Assembly: GCA_022606425.2 (NCBI GenBank)
Contig: JAHDVF020001364.1
Span: 310,001 to 374,000, forward strand
Direction: 5' to 3'
Source: Lepidostoma basale
Taxonomy: Eukaryota; Arthropoda; Insecta; Trichoptera; Lepidostomatidae
DNA: 64,000 nucleotides
Position numbers and translations under genes: made by a program. This document shows positions 52,523-63,287 of the stretch, piece after piece (within the stretch, counting starts at the first letter, position 1; every line of letters begins with the position of its first letter). The notes beneath the pieces were generated by a model that did not search any database, had not been told where the DNA came from, and saw only the letters and a program-made list of their open reading frames with translations.

Positions 52523-52656
52523 CTGTCTTTCGGTCCTGGTGTGTTCTGTCGTCTTCTTTTTGGTAACAATGATGCCTTTCTTGAGAATCTTCATCGCATA
52601 CAGACAGCCCTTGTCCGATCCGCTCGTCTTGCGGACCAGGAACACCTTGCCGTAAG
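52523..52656 (-). CDS. RPS6KA5: MSK exon 1 in window: N-terminal kinase glycine loop and catalytic lysine
   Basis: The exon encodes YGKVFLVRKTSG, the second half of the glycine loop, then LYAMKILKK with the ATP-binding lysine in AMK, and ends in TTEHTRTERQ, the MSK-type alphaC segment with its glutamate. An acceptor AG precedes it (plus-strand CT at 52657) and a donor GT follows (plus-strand AC at 52521). The first codon is split, needing one base from an upstream exon that should end in the GTGA part of the loop. No such exon is recognised between here and 64000. Confidence 0.93.
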
Positions 52657-52704
52657 CTGTGTAAAAAGAAAAAATCATCTTATTAAATGCATCATACGAC
52701 CTTC

Positions 52705-53195
52705 GAAAATCGATAAAAGATCGAAAATAATATAATCAAATAATATAGACCTAAAACTGAGAATACTCCTCATTAAGACCTATACGAGTATATGGAGTAT
52801 CTTGATGTACGGCTGCGAGACATGGTGCCTATCCGAAAGAGATAAACGGAGACTGGAGGCTTTTGAGATGTGGTTCTATAGAAGACAATTAGGAATTTCA
52901 GAGACCACATCACAAATGAGGAAGTTTTTCAAGGAATCGAAGGAGGAAGGCACCTGCTCAGGACCTTGTCCGAAAGGCGTGCAAGATGGATCGGCCATGT
53001 AATACGTCAAGAAGGTCTCTTGCATGCCATAATGGAGGGTATGACCGAGGGGACAAACTCTAGGGGACGCCCACGCCGAGAGTACCCGGAGGACCTGTTG
53101 GTGGACGTGCGCTGCTCTTCATATGCAGATTTCAAAAGAGCCGCACAAGACAGAGAAGAATAGAAGAAATTGCTGCAAACCAATCCCAGGATTGA
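52705..53195 (+). mobile_element. LINE-E C-terminus
   Basis: LMYGCETWCLSERDKRRLEA, ERRARWIGHVIRQEGLLH, SRGRPRREYPEDLLVDVR. It starts about 50 bases from the acceptor of the exon at 52656. Confidence 0.85.
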
Positions 53196-53210
53196 AACTT
53201 TCTAACTAAC

Positions 53211-53428
53211 GACCTTCGTGACATGAGTGGCAATAGCTCTATGACTGCAATACCATAGGTTCAGGGTTCGATTCCCAGCGATGGCAGTGTGATTGTCACA
53301 CTGTTTTTGGTCAGGTCCAGAATTCACCAGACAATAAAATGGCGATAGATTAGCTACCTATCACAAGTCATGAGAATCAAAAATGTATATAGTAATTGAG
53401 CTTGACCTGTCGTATACCAAAAAAAAAC
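53211..53428 (+). mobile_element. tRNA-derived SINE-2
   Basis: The head carries an A-box-like GAGTGGCAATAGCTC and a B box GGGTTCGATTCCC (53264-53276). A body (GCAGTGTGATTGTCACACTG) follows and ends in an A run at 53418-53427. A head-lacking copy lies at 53569-53670 and a reversed 3' part at 12602-12775. Confidence 0.8.
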
Positions 53429-53429
53429 T

Positions 53430-54165
53430 CCGAAAGAAAACATCTGTTTTCCAGAAGTTTTATTATATTTTATGGGAATGACACGTTTCGCCTTGCGAAG
53501 GAATAAACTCATGATAATGTTTTAGCAAGACGAAACATGTCATTCCCATATAATATTATAATAAAATTCACGGATCGATTCCCGGCGATGGCAGTGTGAT
53601 TGTCACACTGTCTTTGGTCTGGTGTAGAATTCACGTGACAATAAAATGGCCATAGATAAGCTACCTATCTGATAATGCCTTAGCAATACGAAACCTGGCA
53701 TTCCCATAAAATATAATAAAACTTCTAGAAAACATAAACTTTCATTGGAATTAAATACTATTAATCACATTTGTTAATGGCTTAGCAAGGCGAAACCTGA
53801 CATTCCCATAAAATATAATAAAATATCTAGAAAACATACGCTATCGTTGGAATAAAATGGAATTAATCACACTTGTTAATGCCTTAGCAAGGCGAAACCT
53901 GACATTCCCATAAAATATAATAAAACTTCTAGAAAACATACGTTTTCGTTGGAATTAAATGCAATAAATCAAATTTGTTAATGCCTTGGCAAGGCGAAAC
54001 CTGACATTCCCATAAAATATAATATTACATCTATAAAACATACGCTTTCGTTGAAAATAAATCCAATTATACACATTTGTTAATGCCTAAGCAAGGCGAA
54101 ACCTGACTTTCCCATAAAATATAATAAAACTTCTAGAAAACATACGCTTTCGTAGATTCGTTTCA
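53430..54165 (+). repeat. 102-bp tandem repeat with an inverted first unit
   Basis: The unit AATGCCTTAGCAAGGCGAAA...CATTCCCATAAAATAT starts at 53674, 53776, 53878, 53980 and 54082 (exact 102-base spacing). 53445-53500 holds the unit in reverse orientation and 53521-53565 a partial forward unit, with SINE-2 sequence between them. Confidence 0.88.
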
Positions 54166-54454
54166 TTATAATAAAATTTGTATAAAAACAGACGTTTTTA
54201 TTCGTATGAATAACGTGTACAAATTCGACACACGGAAATGTACTGTCATGACCTCTTTACAATTTCTGCAAGCCGTGTAATATAAAAAAAATAAAAAAAT
54301 AATACAATATATACAATTTTATTAAATTTTCACAATTGCTAAACAATTGTGATCCAATATGCACAATCAGCAGATGAAATTATGTTATGGAAATGCGTTC
54401 GATATGACACAATCATAGAACTGTTTGCATTCACGATTGGTCATTTAAATCTAT

Positions 54455-54489
<35 letters not shown>

Positions 54490-54739
54490 TTTCATTTATT
54501 TTGCTAATAATCACAAACATTACAGACATACAATTCCAAATCATTTGCAATTACATTATAAACAGAGAAGCATTAAAAATAATAAAAATTAAGCTTAAGA
54601 GTAAGAAAAAATCATAACATTGATATTGCATCCCTGAGGCAACTCACACTATCACGAAATATGTCTATATAAAAAAATCTATATAAATAAAAGTCAAAGT
54701 GTGTTATTGTGAAGACCATATAATAAAATCGTAATAACA
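54166..54739. other. AT-rich sequence with an ATTT microsatellite
   Basis: 54441-54495 is a run of ATTT repeats. Nothing else recognised. Confidence 0.7.
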
Positions 54740-55872
54740 AATCATCACGCTATTTCCCTGGAGATATAGGCAGAGAGATTGGACAGCCGCATTACTCGAT
54801 CCTGAGACACTTCTATTTTTTTTTTTTCGATAAACTAATTTATTTGTTATAAACGGAATAAATTTCAATACTTTTTTTTACTAACTAACTAATCATCAGG
54901 CCTTCTCCCCGAAGGGGTGGTAGGCAGAAAGAATGGACTGCCACACTTTTCTTTCCTGGCGTATTGCTCCCGTCAGAAGCCGGAAGAATCAACGTGCGTG
55001 TATGACTCGCTGTATGAATGTGGAGGAATCTAGAGAGGTATGTCAGGATAGAGTAGTGTGGCGGTCCATTCTCTCTGCCTACCCCTGCGGGAAAACGGCG
55101 TGATTTTTATTTATTTATTTATTTAAGACCGAGGAAAGCGTGACACGATCAAATAAATGAAATATGGAATGTCGGCCACGTGAGGAGTCAAATAAATCGA
55201 CGCGCGTGCATGACACGATGTATGAATGTTGAGGAAGCGAGAGAAATATGTCAGGAAAGCAATGTGTGGCAGTCCATTCTTTCTGCCTACCTTCGGGGAG
55301 ACGGCGTGATGGATAGTTAGTTAGTATTTAACTAACTAACAATCACGCCATCTCTCCGAAGGGGTAGGCAAAAAGAATGGACTGCCACACTTTTCTTTCC
55401 TGTTTACACGTTTTCATAAACAAACTAACTAACTAACCATCACGCCATTTCCCTGGAGGGGTAGGCAGAGAGGATGGATCGCCACAATGCTCTGTCCTGG
55501 CATACCTCTCGGGCTTCCTCTACATTCATACATCGTACCGGACGTCGATTATTCCGACTTCGAATGTGGCCGCCTTTTAGTAATTGATTAATTTGGTCAT
55601 GCCATGTTTTCCTCGGTCGTCCTTGGCTTCTTTTTCCACTCACGCTGCTTGTGTACAACTTTTTAGCGATTATTCTTTCATCCATTCGTTTCATATGTCC
55701 AAACCATCTCAATGATCCTTTTTTAATTTCACTTATGATGCAATCGTCTGCCTTACATTTCTTCCTTGTTTCGTCATTCGGTATTCTATCATATATCATT
55801 TTCCCGCACATTGATGCTTTAAATCTCAATTTTCTAATGTCTATTGATGGAATAAACTGATTTGATTTGATT
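54740..55872. mobile_element. LINE-A fragment cluster
   Basis: 54740-54975 (minus pieces), 54972-55105 and 55125-55322 (plus), 55330-55410 (minus) and 55425-55830 (minus, KKGSLRWFGHMKRMDERI, KRSQGRPRKTWHDQINQLL), then the TTTGA tip of LINE-B to 55872. Confidence 0.78.
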
Positions 55873-55884
55873 TAAACTCTGTGT

Positions 55885-56375
55885 AAAAAAATGTATGGAA
55901 GCGAAGCATGGAACTTGCAAAAGAAGGATAAAAGTAGAATAAATGCAGTAGAAATGAGATCTCTTAGATTAATGTGTGGATACTCTGTGTATGATAGAGT
56001 GTCGAACGAAAATATAAGAAGTTAATGCGGTGCGAATGATGGTGTTATGAACAAAATAATGAAAGGATCATTAAGGTGGTTTAAACGTATGGAAAGAATG
56101 AATGAAGAAAGAATGGTAAAAAAATTATATGTTAATGATGTAAATGGTACCAGAAATAGAGGAAGACCGAGGAAAACGTGGCACGATCAAATAAATCAAA
56201 TATTGAATGTCGGCCATGTGAGGAGTCAGAGAAATCGACGCGCGTGCATGACACGATGTATGAATGTTGAGGAAGCGAGAGAAATATATCAGGAAAGAAA
56301 GGTGTGGCAGTCCATTCTTTCTGCCTACCCCTTCGGGGAGACGGCGCGATGGTTAGTTAGTTAGTTAGTTATTTC
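55885..56375 (+). mobile_element. LINE-A copy with TTAG tail
   Basis: From SEAWNLQKKDK through RGRPRKTWHDQINQILNVGH to four TTAG units. A stop at the SEC position and a missense GHM to KRM are visible. Confidence 0.86.
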
Positions 56376-56598
56376 AGATGATTTGTTATTATATTTATTA
56401 TTAAGACGTTGAACGATCGAAGTGTGCGCGGGAGATGCCTGTTGGTGGCGATGAGGTTCCCCATCAACCCATCACACCGCGTCTCTCGCGATGGCGAAAA
56501 GAAAAGGATGGAGTGCCGCATCGATTAAAGTGTGGCAGTCCATTCTTTCTGCCTACCCTTTCGGGGAGACGGCGTGATGGTTAATTAGTTAGTTAGTT
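56376..56598 (+). mobile_element. SINE-3 copy with complete shared 3' end
   Basis: 5'-truncated body (CGATCGAAGTGTGCGCGGGA), then AGTGTGGCAGTCCATTC and the LINE-A terminal block, ending in TTAGTTAGTTAG. It directly follows a LINE-A with the same tail. 56599-57035 contains nothing recognised. Confidence 0.8.
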
Positions 56599-57035
56599 TG
56601 GATAAAAAGGTGTTATAATTTTACAGTTAATAATGTTGAAGTACCATAGTGATTTGATTCAATTATGTAAAATAAAAATATGCAGTCGCATAAGCTTTTC
56701 TCGCTGGGGTACTATTCCCTTACGAACCTGTCCGAACTCTCTGCCTATCCCTTGTCAGTTACAGGATTTGGGTCAACGGTAAATGGACTGAAACACTAGT
56801 GACGTCATAGAACCTATATCGCTCGGGCGCGGATTGACAACGATGACGTCATTGGGAGAGTGTGTCACGTAATTTCGAACGAATCGATGACGTCATAATA
56901 TACAATAGTAAAGAAAATATTTCACATGAAGAAAAATATTTTATTAGAACTTAACGATATATTACTAGGGGTACCCAGAAATAACAGACCAATCGAGCTT
57001 CCTCAATATTCATAATAACAATAATAATAATAATA

Positions 57036-57835
57036 ATAACTAACTAACCAACTAACCATCACGTTCGAAGGGGTAGGCAGAATTAATGGACTGCCACACT
57101 TTTCTTTCCTGACATATTTCTCTCGCTTCCTCAACATTCATACATCGTGTCATGCACGCGCGTCGATTTCTCTGACTCCTCGCATGGCCGACATTCAATA
57201 TTTGATTTATTTGTTCGTGCCACGTTTTCTTCGGTCTTTCTATTCTATTTCTAGTTCCATTTACATCGTTAACATATAATTTTTTTACCATTCATTCTTC
57301 ATTAATTCTTCCATATGTCCAAACCATCTTAATGATCCTTTCATTATTTTGGGATAACGGTGGATACGTGGAACATAAATTAAATAGACAAAATGTGCAC
57401 CATCTAAAAAGAACATTTTGTGTTAAATTATTTTTATTTTGTTATTTTATTTTATATCATTGCATTTTATATTATTTGTTTTAGATTTATTTTGTGGGTG
57501 TTGGACGATCGAAGTGTGCGCGGGAGATGCCTATTGGTGGCGATGAGGTTCGCAACCCATCACACCGCGTCTCCCGCGGGGCGAAAAGAGAAGGTTTTTG
57601 GTGCCGCATCAGTACCAAAAAGTGTGAGAGTCAATTCTTTCTGCCTACCATTTCGGGGAGACGGCGTGATTATTTTGTTCATAACACCACCATTCGCACC
57701 GCATTCACTTCTTATATTTTCATTCGACACTATCATACACAGAGTATCCACACATTCGTCTAAAAGATCTCATTTCTACTGCATTTATTCTACTTTCATC
57801 CTTCTTTTGCCAGTTCCATGCTTCGCTTCCATACA
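57036..57835. mobile_element. LINE-A (-) / SINE-3 (+) / LINE-A (-) block
   Basis: 57036-57350 minus LINE-A with TAAC tail. 57359-57670 plus SINE-3 with the longest body (GTGCACCATCTAAAAAGAAC on) and the LINE-A-like end up to GACGGCGTGAT. 57671-57835 minus LINE-A fragment. Confidence 0.75.
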
Positions 57836-57961
57836 CAAGTATTTTATGTGAAGTATTTTATAACAGATTGACCAAGAAAGAAAATGTTGGACGAATTTCT
57901 TCTATATACGCCATACTTTGTGTTGTTATGGTGGTTTATTTCTATTTTTTTTTAATATTAA

Positions 57962-58177
57962 TACAATAGTTTAGGTAAATCAATAAAATACAATAAAGAC
58001 AAGGAAGATAAATTTTCTCAATCAGGCATTTATAAACTAAAATGTAATGATTGCTCATTTTTTTATACAAGTAAAACAAGGCGTCATTTTAAATTCAGAA
58101 TAAAAGAGCACATAAGATGTCTCCATAATAATATTTTTTCTGTATTTGCTAACCACCTCATAGAAAAAGATCATTAA
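57962..58177 (+). pseudogene. Penelope-type GIY-YIG endonuclease fragment
   Basis: A frame without its own ATG reads NKDKEDKFSQSGIYKLKC, FFYTSKTRRHFKFRIKEHIR and FANHLIEKDH and stops at 58175-58177. GIY...Y.(S/G).T followed by FK.RI.EH and SxFAxHL is the C-terminal GIY-YIG nuclease of Penelope-like retroelements. The catalytic region is slightly altered (YTSKT for the usual YIGQT). The reverse transcriptase is absent. Confidence 0.85.
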
Positions 58178-58194
58178 TTATAAAGATAATGGCT

Positions 58195-58513
58195 GGAATA
58201 ATGTATGGAAGCGAAGCATGGAACTGGCAGAAGAAGGATGAGAGTAGAATAAATGCGGTAGAGATGAGGTCCCTAAGACGTATGTGTGTTAGAACGATAT
58301 ACGACAGAATCTCAAATGCTGATATAAGAAAGGAATGTAGAGCGGAAGAAGGTATCATGAACAAAATTATGAAAGGATCGCTGCGTTGGTTCGGACATAT
58401 GGAACGCATGGATGGAGAAAGAATGGTTAAGAAAGTATACGTTAATGATGTAAATGGGGTACGGAGTCGAGGCAAACCGAGGAAAACATGGCATGACCAA
58501 ATTAATCAAATTT
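58195..58513 (+). mobile_element. LINE-A (TTTG subtype)
   Basis: MYGSEAWNWQKKDESRINAV, KGSLRWFGHMERMDGERM, SRGKPRKTWHDQINQI, then a frameshift leads into the tandem block. Confidence 0.85.
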
Positions 58514-58897
58514 AAAGGTTGGTGCGTGTATGACTCGTTGTATGAATGTGGAGGAAGCTAGAGAGGTTTGCCAGGATAGAGTAGTGTGGCGGTCCATTCT
58601 CTCTGCCTACCCCTGCGGGGAAACGGCGTGATGGTTTGTATTGTATTGTATAGTAAAACAAGGCGTAATTTTAAATTAAGAATAAAAGAGAGCACATAAG
58701 ATGTATAAAGGTTGGTGCGTGTATGACTCGTTGTATGAATGTGGAGGAAGCTAGAGAGGTTTGCCAGGATAGAGTAGTGTGGCGGTCCATTCTCTCTGCC
58801 TACCCCTGCGGGGAAACGGCGTGATGGTTTGTATTGTATTGTATAGTAAAACAAGGCGTAATTTTAAATTAAGAATAAAAGAGAGCACATAAGATGT
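58514..58897 (+). repeat. Two tandem copies, 193-bp unit
   Basis: AAAGGTTGGTGCGTGTATG starts at 58514 and 58707. Each unit holds a LINE-A 3' end, its TTTG/TATTG tail and about 60 bases of the Penelope-type GIY-YIG sequence (AAAACAAGGCG...). The duplication therefore includes the host sequence flanking the LINE insertion. Confidence 0.9.
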
Positions 58898-58935
58898 CTC
58901 TATAATAATATTTTTTCTGAATTTGCTAACCACCT

Positions 58936-59332
58936 CATAATAATAATAATATGCTAACTTTTAAAGCGCCGTTTTTGTGATGTAATCACCTCAAGGGCGC
59001 ATTAAGACGTGTTTTAAATCTAAAAATCTAAATTTTCGCGATCGGTTAAAAAATATAATAAAACAAAGTATAAATGTTTAAATTGGGTATGAAACATGAA
59101 AAAGATGGGTTTTCAATTTAGATCTGAAATCTGTCGGATCATTTATGCATCTAAGGTGTGAAGGGAGATTGTTCCAAGCTGATGGACCGGCTACCGCGAA
59201 CGCTCGATCCCCGAAATTTGTACTGGGGCAACGCTTCGGCTCAACTAATCTTCCTATTGCCGAGGAGTTCGCCGAGCGAAGTGTGGATTTTACTTGTATT
59301 TAGGCTGTCCGTTATACAGAGTTCGGATATAT
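58936..59332 (-). mobile_element. LINE-C 3' end
   Basis: AATAATAAT tail then GCTAACTTTTAAAGCGCCG (reversed 3' end) and the SAWNNLP region. It directly follows the Penelope-type CTAACCACCTCATA sequence, into which it seems to have inserted. Confidence 0.83.
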
Positions 59333-59445
59333 ATAAACGTTCCAAAATAAATCTTTATAACATCTGTCAGATCATGTAAACAACAACAATTTTATAATTA
59401 TACATATATAAGTTTCCGGAATAAATTATATAAGATTTTTATTAA

Positions 59446-60290
59446 TTAATTGTATCTCAATAGATACGAAGATGTAAATTGTTTTTTCTGGGAACAGAAT
59501 GTAGTGGCCGAGGCGCTTACAGGACTTATGACCTGTCATTGGTTGGGTTAGCGATCGCTTTATGTTTAACAACATTCCCCATTCTTCCCTTCTTATGACC
59601 ACCACATCTGACAACTTTTTGGAACTTGTATATATGCTAGAATCCCGCGCCTATCTTTATCCAGCAGTCAGTGGCGTTACTCCCATAGAAGCTCAGAAGC
59701 CCGACTTGCGTAAGAAATGTTGAATCAAAACCCCCAAATCAAAGTAATTATGCCCCCGCATAAACCAATAATCCACCAAATCACCTCCCAACAAAGTTCC
59801 CATCAGACGTAAGAGGCTAATAGCAACAAGAGCTGAACCTCTGTAAGCCAGAAGAGGTTTTGATTCAAAATTTCTAAGACAATCCGGGCTTCTGGGCTTC
59901 CATGGGAGTACCGCCACTGCCAGCAGTGGACTAAAATTGGCTGGAAAGAAGACGAAGAAGACGAGAATACATTTGAATTAATTTTACATGATAATTTTCG
60001 AGCGTAAGAATTAGTGAATAAATTCACGGGGACAAAAACCCCGCGCAAAAGGAGGGAGGCGAGGGGGATGATATTCACGCCGTGGAACGGGGGTAGACAG
60101 GCAAAATAATAAAACTGGGGGTAGGTCTATGGTACCTATAACTTTAATGCGGGCACAGCAGACAGACGAACACGCCTGCAGGGGTCGCAAATCGAAATTC
60201 ATCATTTCAAACTAACTAGCCAAGAAACAAATTGTATTTTAATATATCGATGTGTTTTATCATGTATATATATACTAGGGCTCGCACGAC
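59446..60290 (+). repeat. Repeat P (59446-59640) and Jockey-type 3' repeat (59755-59860)
   Basis: 59446 begins AATTGTATCTCAATAGATAC. 59755-59860 matches, reversed, the block at 45062-45180 (GCTTACAGAGGTTCAGCTC). 59861-60290 has nothing else recognised. Confidence 0.6.
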
Positions 60291-60299
60291 GATCTATCA

Positions 60300-60780
60300 C
60301 AGCTATACAATGGATGGTATATCACTGGATAGGACCACGTCTTTGAAAGATTTGGGAGTTACATTCGATCCTTAATTATCTTTCAGTCTTCATATTACTT
60401 CAGTAAGTAATAGCTCCCATAAGATTTTGGGATTTGTTCTTAGGAATGGGAAAGATTTTACCAATTCAAAAGTTCTGAAGTTATTGTATAACTCTTTGGT
60501 AAGAAGTCGGTTGGAATTTAGTACACTGGAAAAGTTTTGTGGTCGAATACATAACTCTGATATTTTGAATGACTTGACTTTGTTGTCCCTGACAATTATC
60601 TGCGACAAAGGCAACATAGATTATTTCACCTGCCACTGTGTAGAACTAATCTACCTAAGGTAATGCCCGTGGGCAGGGCAATAATCCTTCTAAACCTCAT
60701 CTCTTCGGATGTGGACATCTTCCACGATAGTGAGGCTACCCTCAGAAAACATCTATCTCTTATATAATGTATAAACTTGA
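60300..60780 (+). mobile_element. Diverged LINE-B relative
   Basis: MDGISLDRT-like, SLKDLGVTFDP, KILGFVLRNGKDFTNSKV, LLYNSLVRSRLEF and, later, PVGRAIILLNLISSDVDIF give LINE-B in outline, with indels. Confidence 0.65.
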
Positions 60781-60974
60781 TATTTGCATCTATTGTTCTT
60801 AATTTTTTTAATTATCATGCGTTTTTTGTGTTTATGTCTATTGTTTACATTGTATATTTAAAATTTCATGATTGCATATTGTGTTAAAATTATTTTTTGT
60901 ATTCTATAGTCATAAAGGCTTTGGTTATACTCGTATACTGTAACGTTTGATTTAAAAAATAAATAAATTGAAAA

Positions 60975-61372
60975 TAAATCACGCCGACATTCCAAAAATA
61001 TATGCAGAAAGAATGGACTGCCACACTCTTCTTTCTTGACATACTTCTGCCGCTTCCGCAACATTCATACATCGTGTCAAGCACACGCGTCAACTTTTCT
61101 GACTCCTCACGTGGCCGACATTCAATATTTGATTTATTTGATCGGGCCACGTTTTCATCGGTCTCCCGATTATATTTCTTGTTCCATTTACATCGTTAAC
61201 ATATATTTTTTTTACCATTCTTTCTTCATTCATTCTTCCCACGTGTCCAAACCATCTTAATGATCCTTTCATTATTTTGTTCATAACACCATCATTCGCA
61301 CCGCATTCACTTCTTATATTTTCATTCGACACTCTATCATACACAGAGAATCCACACATTCGTCTAAGAGAT
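60975..61372 (-). mobile_element. LINE-A copy
   Basis: MCGFSVYDRVSNENIRSE, KGSLRWFGHVGRMNEERM and QINQILNVGHVRSQ. Tail missing. 61373-61828 contains nothing recognised. Confidence 0.85.
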
Positions 61373-61828
61373 CAATACCAGTAAAAACTGAAAAATTGTT
61401 ATATTTAAAAATTGTATACCGTATGTTTATAAACACAGGAAGAAAGTTGAGTACAAGAAACAAGGTTTAGTTGTATTTTTGTGGGGAAAAAAACCCGAAC
61501 ATTAAGTGGTTAGGGTGTTAGTAAGACGGTTGAGCACGCCTGTCACGCTTAAGGGGCAGTAATGAAACGTTTCGGGGGTCTACAAACTTTGGGGTAGGTT
61601 AGCTACCCTGTCGGGTGCACGGACCCCGAAGGTTGTCTGGACTCTGTCTCGAGATGCGAACATTGTTATCTGACAGTTAGCCGTATTTTGAACCGCACGC
61701 CAGTTGTTGAGACCCGACGCAATGACACCGTGGCTTCATCTTGGATGTACTGGCCTCTAACCAATTAACTAACTAACTTCTTCACCGTACTTTGTGTTGT
61801 ACATGTATTATTTGTCTTTTTCTTTTTA

Positions 61829-62240
61829 TCAAATCTAATCAAATCACTTTATTAACTCAAAAGACATTTAAAAAAAAAAAAGGCTAATATCAAGGATTTA
61901 CATCAATGATATTAGAATTTATTTTACAATCTTCAATATGAGCAGAAAATAGCTCATTATTATGAAGAAGGAATCTGGTAATGTCCAGGCTTGAACCTAT
62001 GTCCCCTGGATCAGGAGCCAAGCGTTCTATCCCCTAGACCACCACCCGGTTACAAACAGGAAAATGTTTAAGGCATCTATTGAGTACAGATAAAATATTA
62101 TAAAAATACAACATAATACCAGGAACGCATTAGAGATGGTTCGACATTAGGAAGACAATATACTTTCTAAAGTCAAGAGTATTTTTTCTCCTGAACGTCC
62201 TTCACTAATATGAAAGACGTGGATCTCCGAGGAGACCGCG
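61829..62240 (-). mobile_element. LINE-B 3' end split by a SINE-1
   Basis: Tail piece at 61829-61866 and body at 62049-62240 rejoin to the normal LINE-B 3' end (...GACATTACAAACAGG...). The SINE sits between. Confidence 0.82.
61880..62045 (-). mobile_element. tRNA-derived SINE-1, second copy
   Basis: Minus strand: GGTGGTGGTCTAGGGGATAG, B box GGTTCAAGCC, then the body seen at 14324 (ATAATAATGAGCTATTTTC). Confidence 0.82.
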
Positions 62241-62244
62241 TTCA

Positions 62245-62612
62245 TGATGTGAAATCTTCCGAACCTTGATAGTTGATAACAGCTCCATATCTACTTTAGC
62301 TCGCCTCAGGACTTCGGTATTGGTAACCATGTCTGTCCAGGGAATTCTGAGCATTCGGCGATAGATCCACATTTCAAATGCTTCCAGTCTGTTCATTGAG
62401 TTGACTTTTAACGTCAACTAGCAGGTCAATGGCATGACCAAATTAATTAAATACTTTAAGGCGGACACGTTAGAAGTCGAAAAAATCGACGAGGGTGCAT
62501 GTCACGATGTACGAGTATGAATGTAAAGAAAACTAGAGAGAGATGTCGGGATGAACAGCATGGCGGTCCATCCTCTCTGCCTACCCCTCCGGAGAAACGG
62601 CGTGATGGTTAA
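62245..62612. mobile_element. RTE-type fragment LINE-J (-) and LINE-A end (+)
   Basis: 62245-62410 minus: MNRLEAFEMWIYRRMLRIPW, DMVTNTEVLRRA. 62420-62612 plus: decayed LINE-A end without repeat tail. Confidence 0.7.
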
Positions 62613-62639
62613 TTACAAATTGAATGCCACATAAAACAA

Positions 62640-63175
62640 AAGCCTATCCAAAAAAGCTAAGATGGCAGTGAATAATAGTGTCCTTGTGCCGACCCTTATA
62701 TATGGAAGTGAAGCATGGAACTGGCAAAAGAAGGATGAAAGTAGAATAAATGCAGTAGAAATGAGATCCCTAAGACGAATGTGTGACAGATCAGTATATG
62801 ATAGAGTGTCAAGTGCAAGTATAAGAAGTGAATGCGGTGCGAATGAAAGTGTCATGAACAAAGTAATGAAAGGATCATTAAGATGGTTTGGCATATGGAA
62901 AGAATTAGTGAAGACAGAATGGTAAAGAAGGTATATGTAAACGACGTGAACGAAGCTAGAAATAGAAGAAGGCCGAGGAAAATGTGGCACGATCAAATCA
63001 ATCAAATATTAAATTTCGCCCACGTGAGGAGTCGGAGAAATCGACGGGCGTGCATGACAAGATGTATGAATGTAGAGGAATCGAGTGAAGTATGTCAGGA
63101 CAGAACAGTGTGGCGTTCCATTCTTTCTGCCTACACCTCCGGGGAGACGGCGTGATGGTTAGTTAGTTAGTTTTA
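62640..63175 (+). mobile_element. LINE-A copy with TTAG tail
   Basis: LIYGSEAWNWQKKDESRINA, KGSLRWFG then a one-base frameshift, MVKKVYVNDVNEARNRRR and SILSAYTSGETA, stop, TTAG repeats. Confidence 0.87.
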
Positions 63176-63287
63176 CAATGTTTTAATATGCGAGTATATT
63201 AAATATATTATGTATCTTTAAAATAGCACTATAATTTTAAAAAATTGAAATTTAGTGTTGTATATACAAAGTATATAAAAAACACAT

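Larger units (their letters stand above)
1..52656 (-). other. RPS6KA5: MSK/JIL-1-type kinase gene locus (17 exons, both ends incomplete)
   Basis: This is a nuclear serine/threonine kinase with two kinase domains in one chain. In the known family, p38 or ERK activates the C-terminal domain, which switches on the N-terminal AGC domain that phosphorylates histone H3 and CREB-type factors. Seventeen exons read from 52656 down to 1, join in frame with GT-AG borders and sum to 2374 coding bases. The choice of MSK over RSK rests on TEHTRTERQ in the N-lobe, HRDLKPEN and DFGFARL in the second kinase, and a YAAPE motif, where RSK has HRDLKPSN and a VAPE motif. The start exon and the final C-terminus lie outside what I can recognise. 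Introns run from 178 bp to 24.9 kb and are mostly transposons. No disabling mutation is seen in the exons. Confidence 0.93.

Noticed and set aside
53674..54165. CRISPR-like array
   Set aside because: The full 102-base unit repeats, including the would-be spacers.
54649..54740. Helitron terminus
   Set aside because: A TCTATATA-like start is present, but no CTRR end with hairpin could be found.
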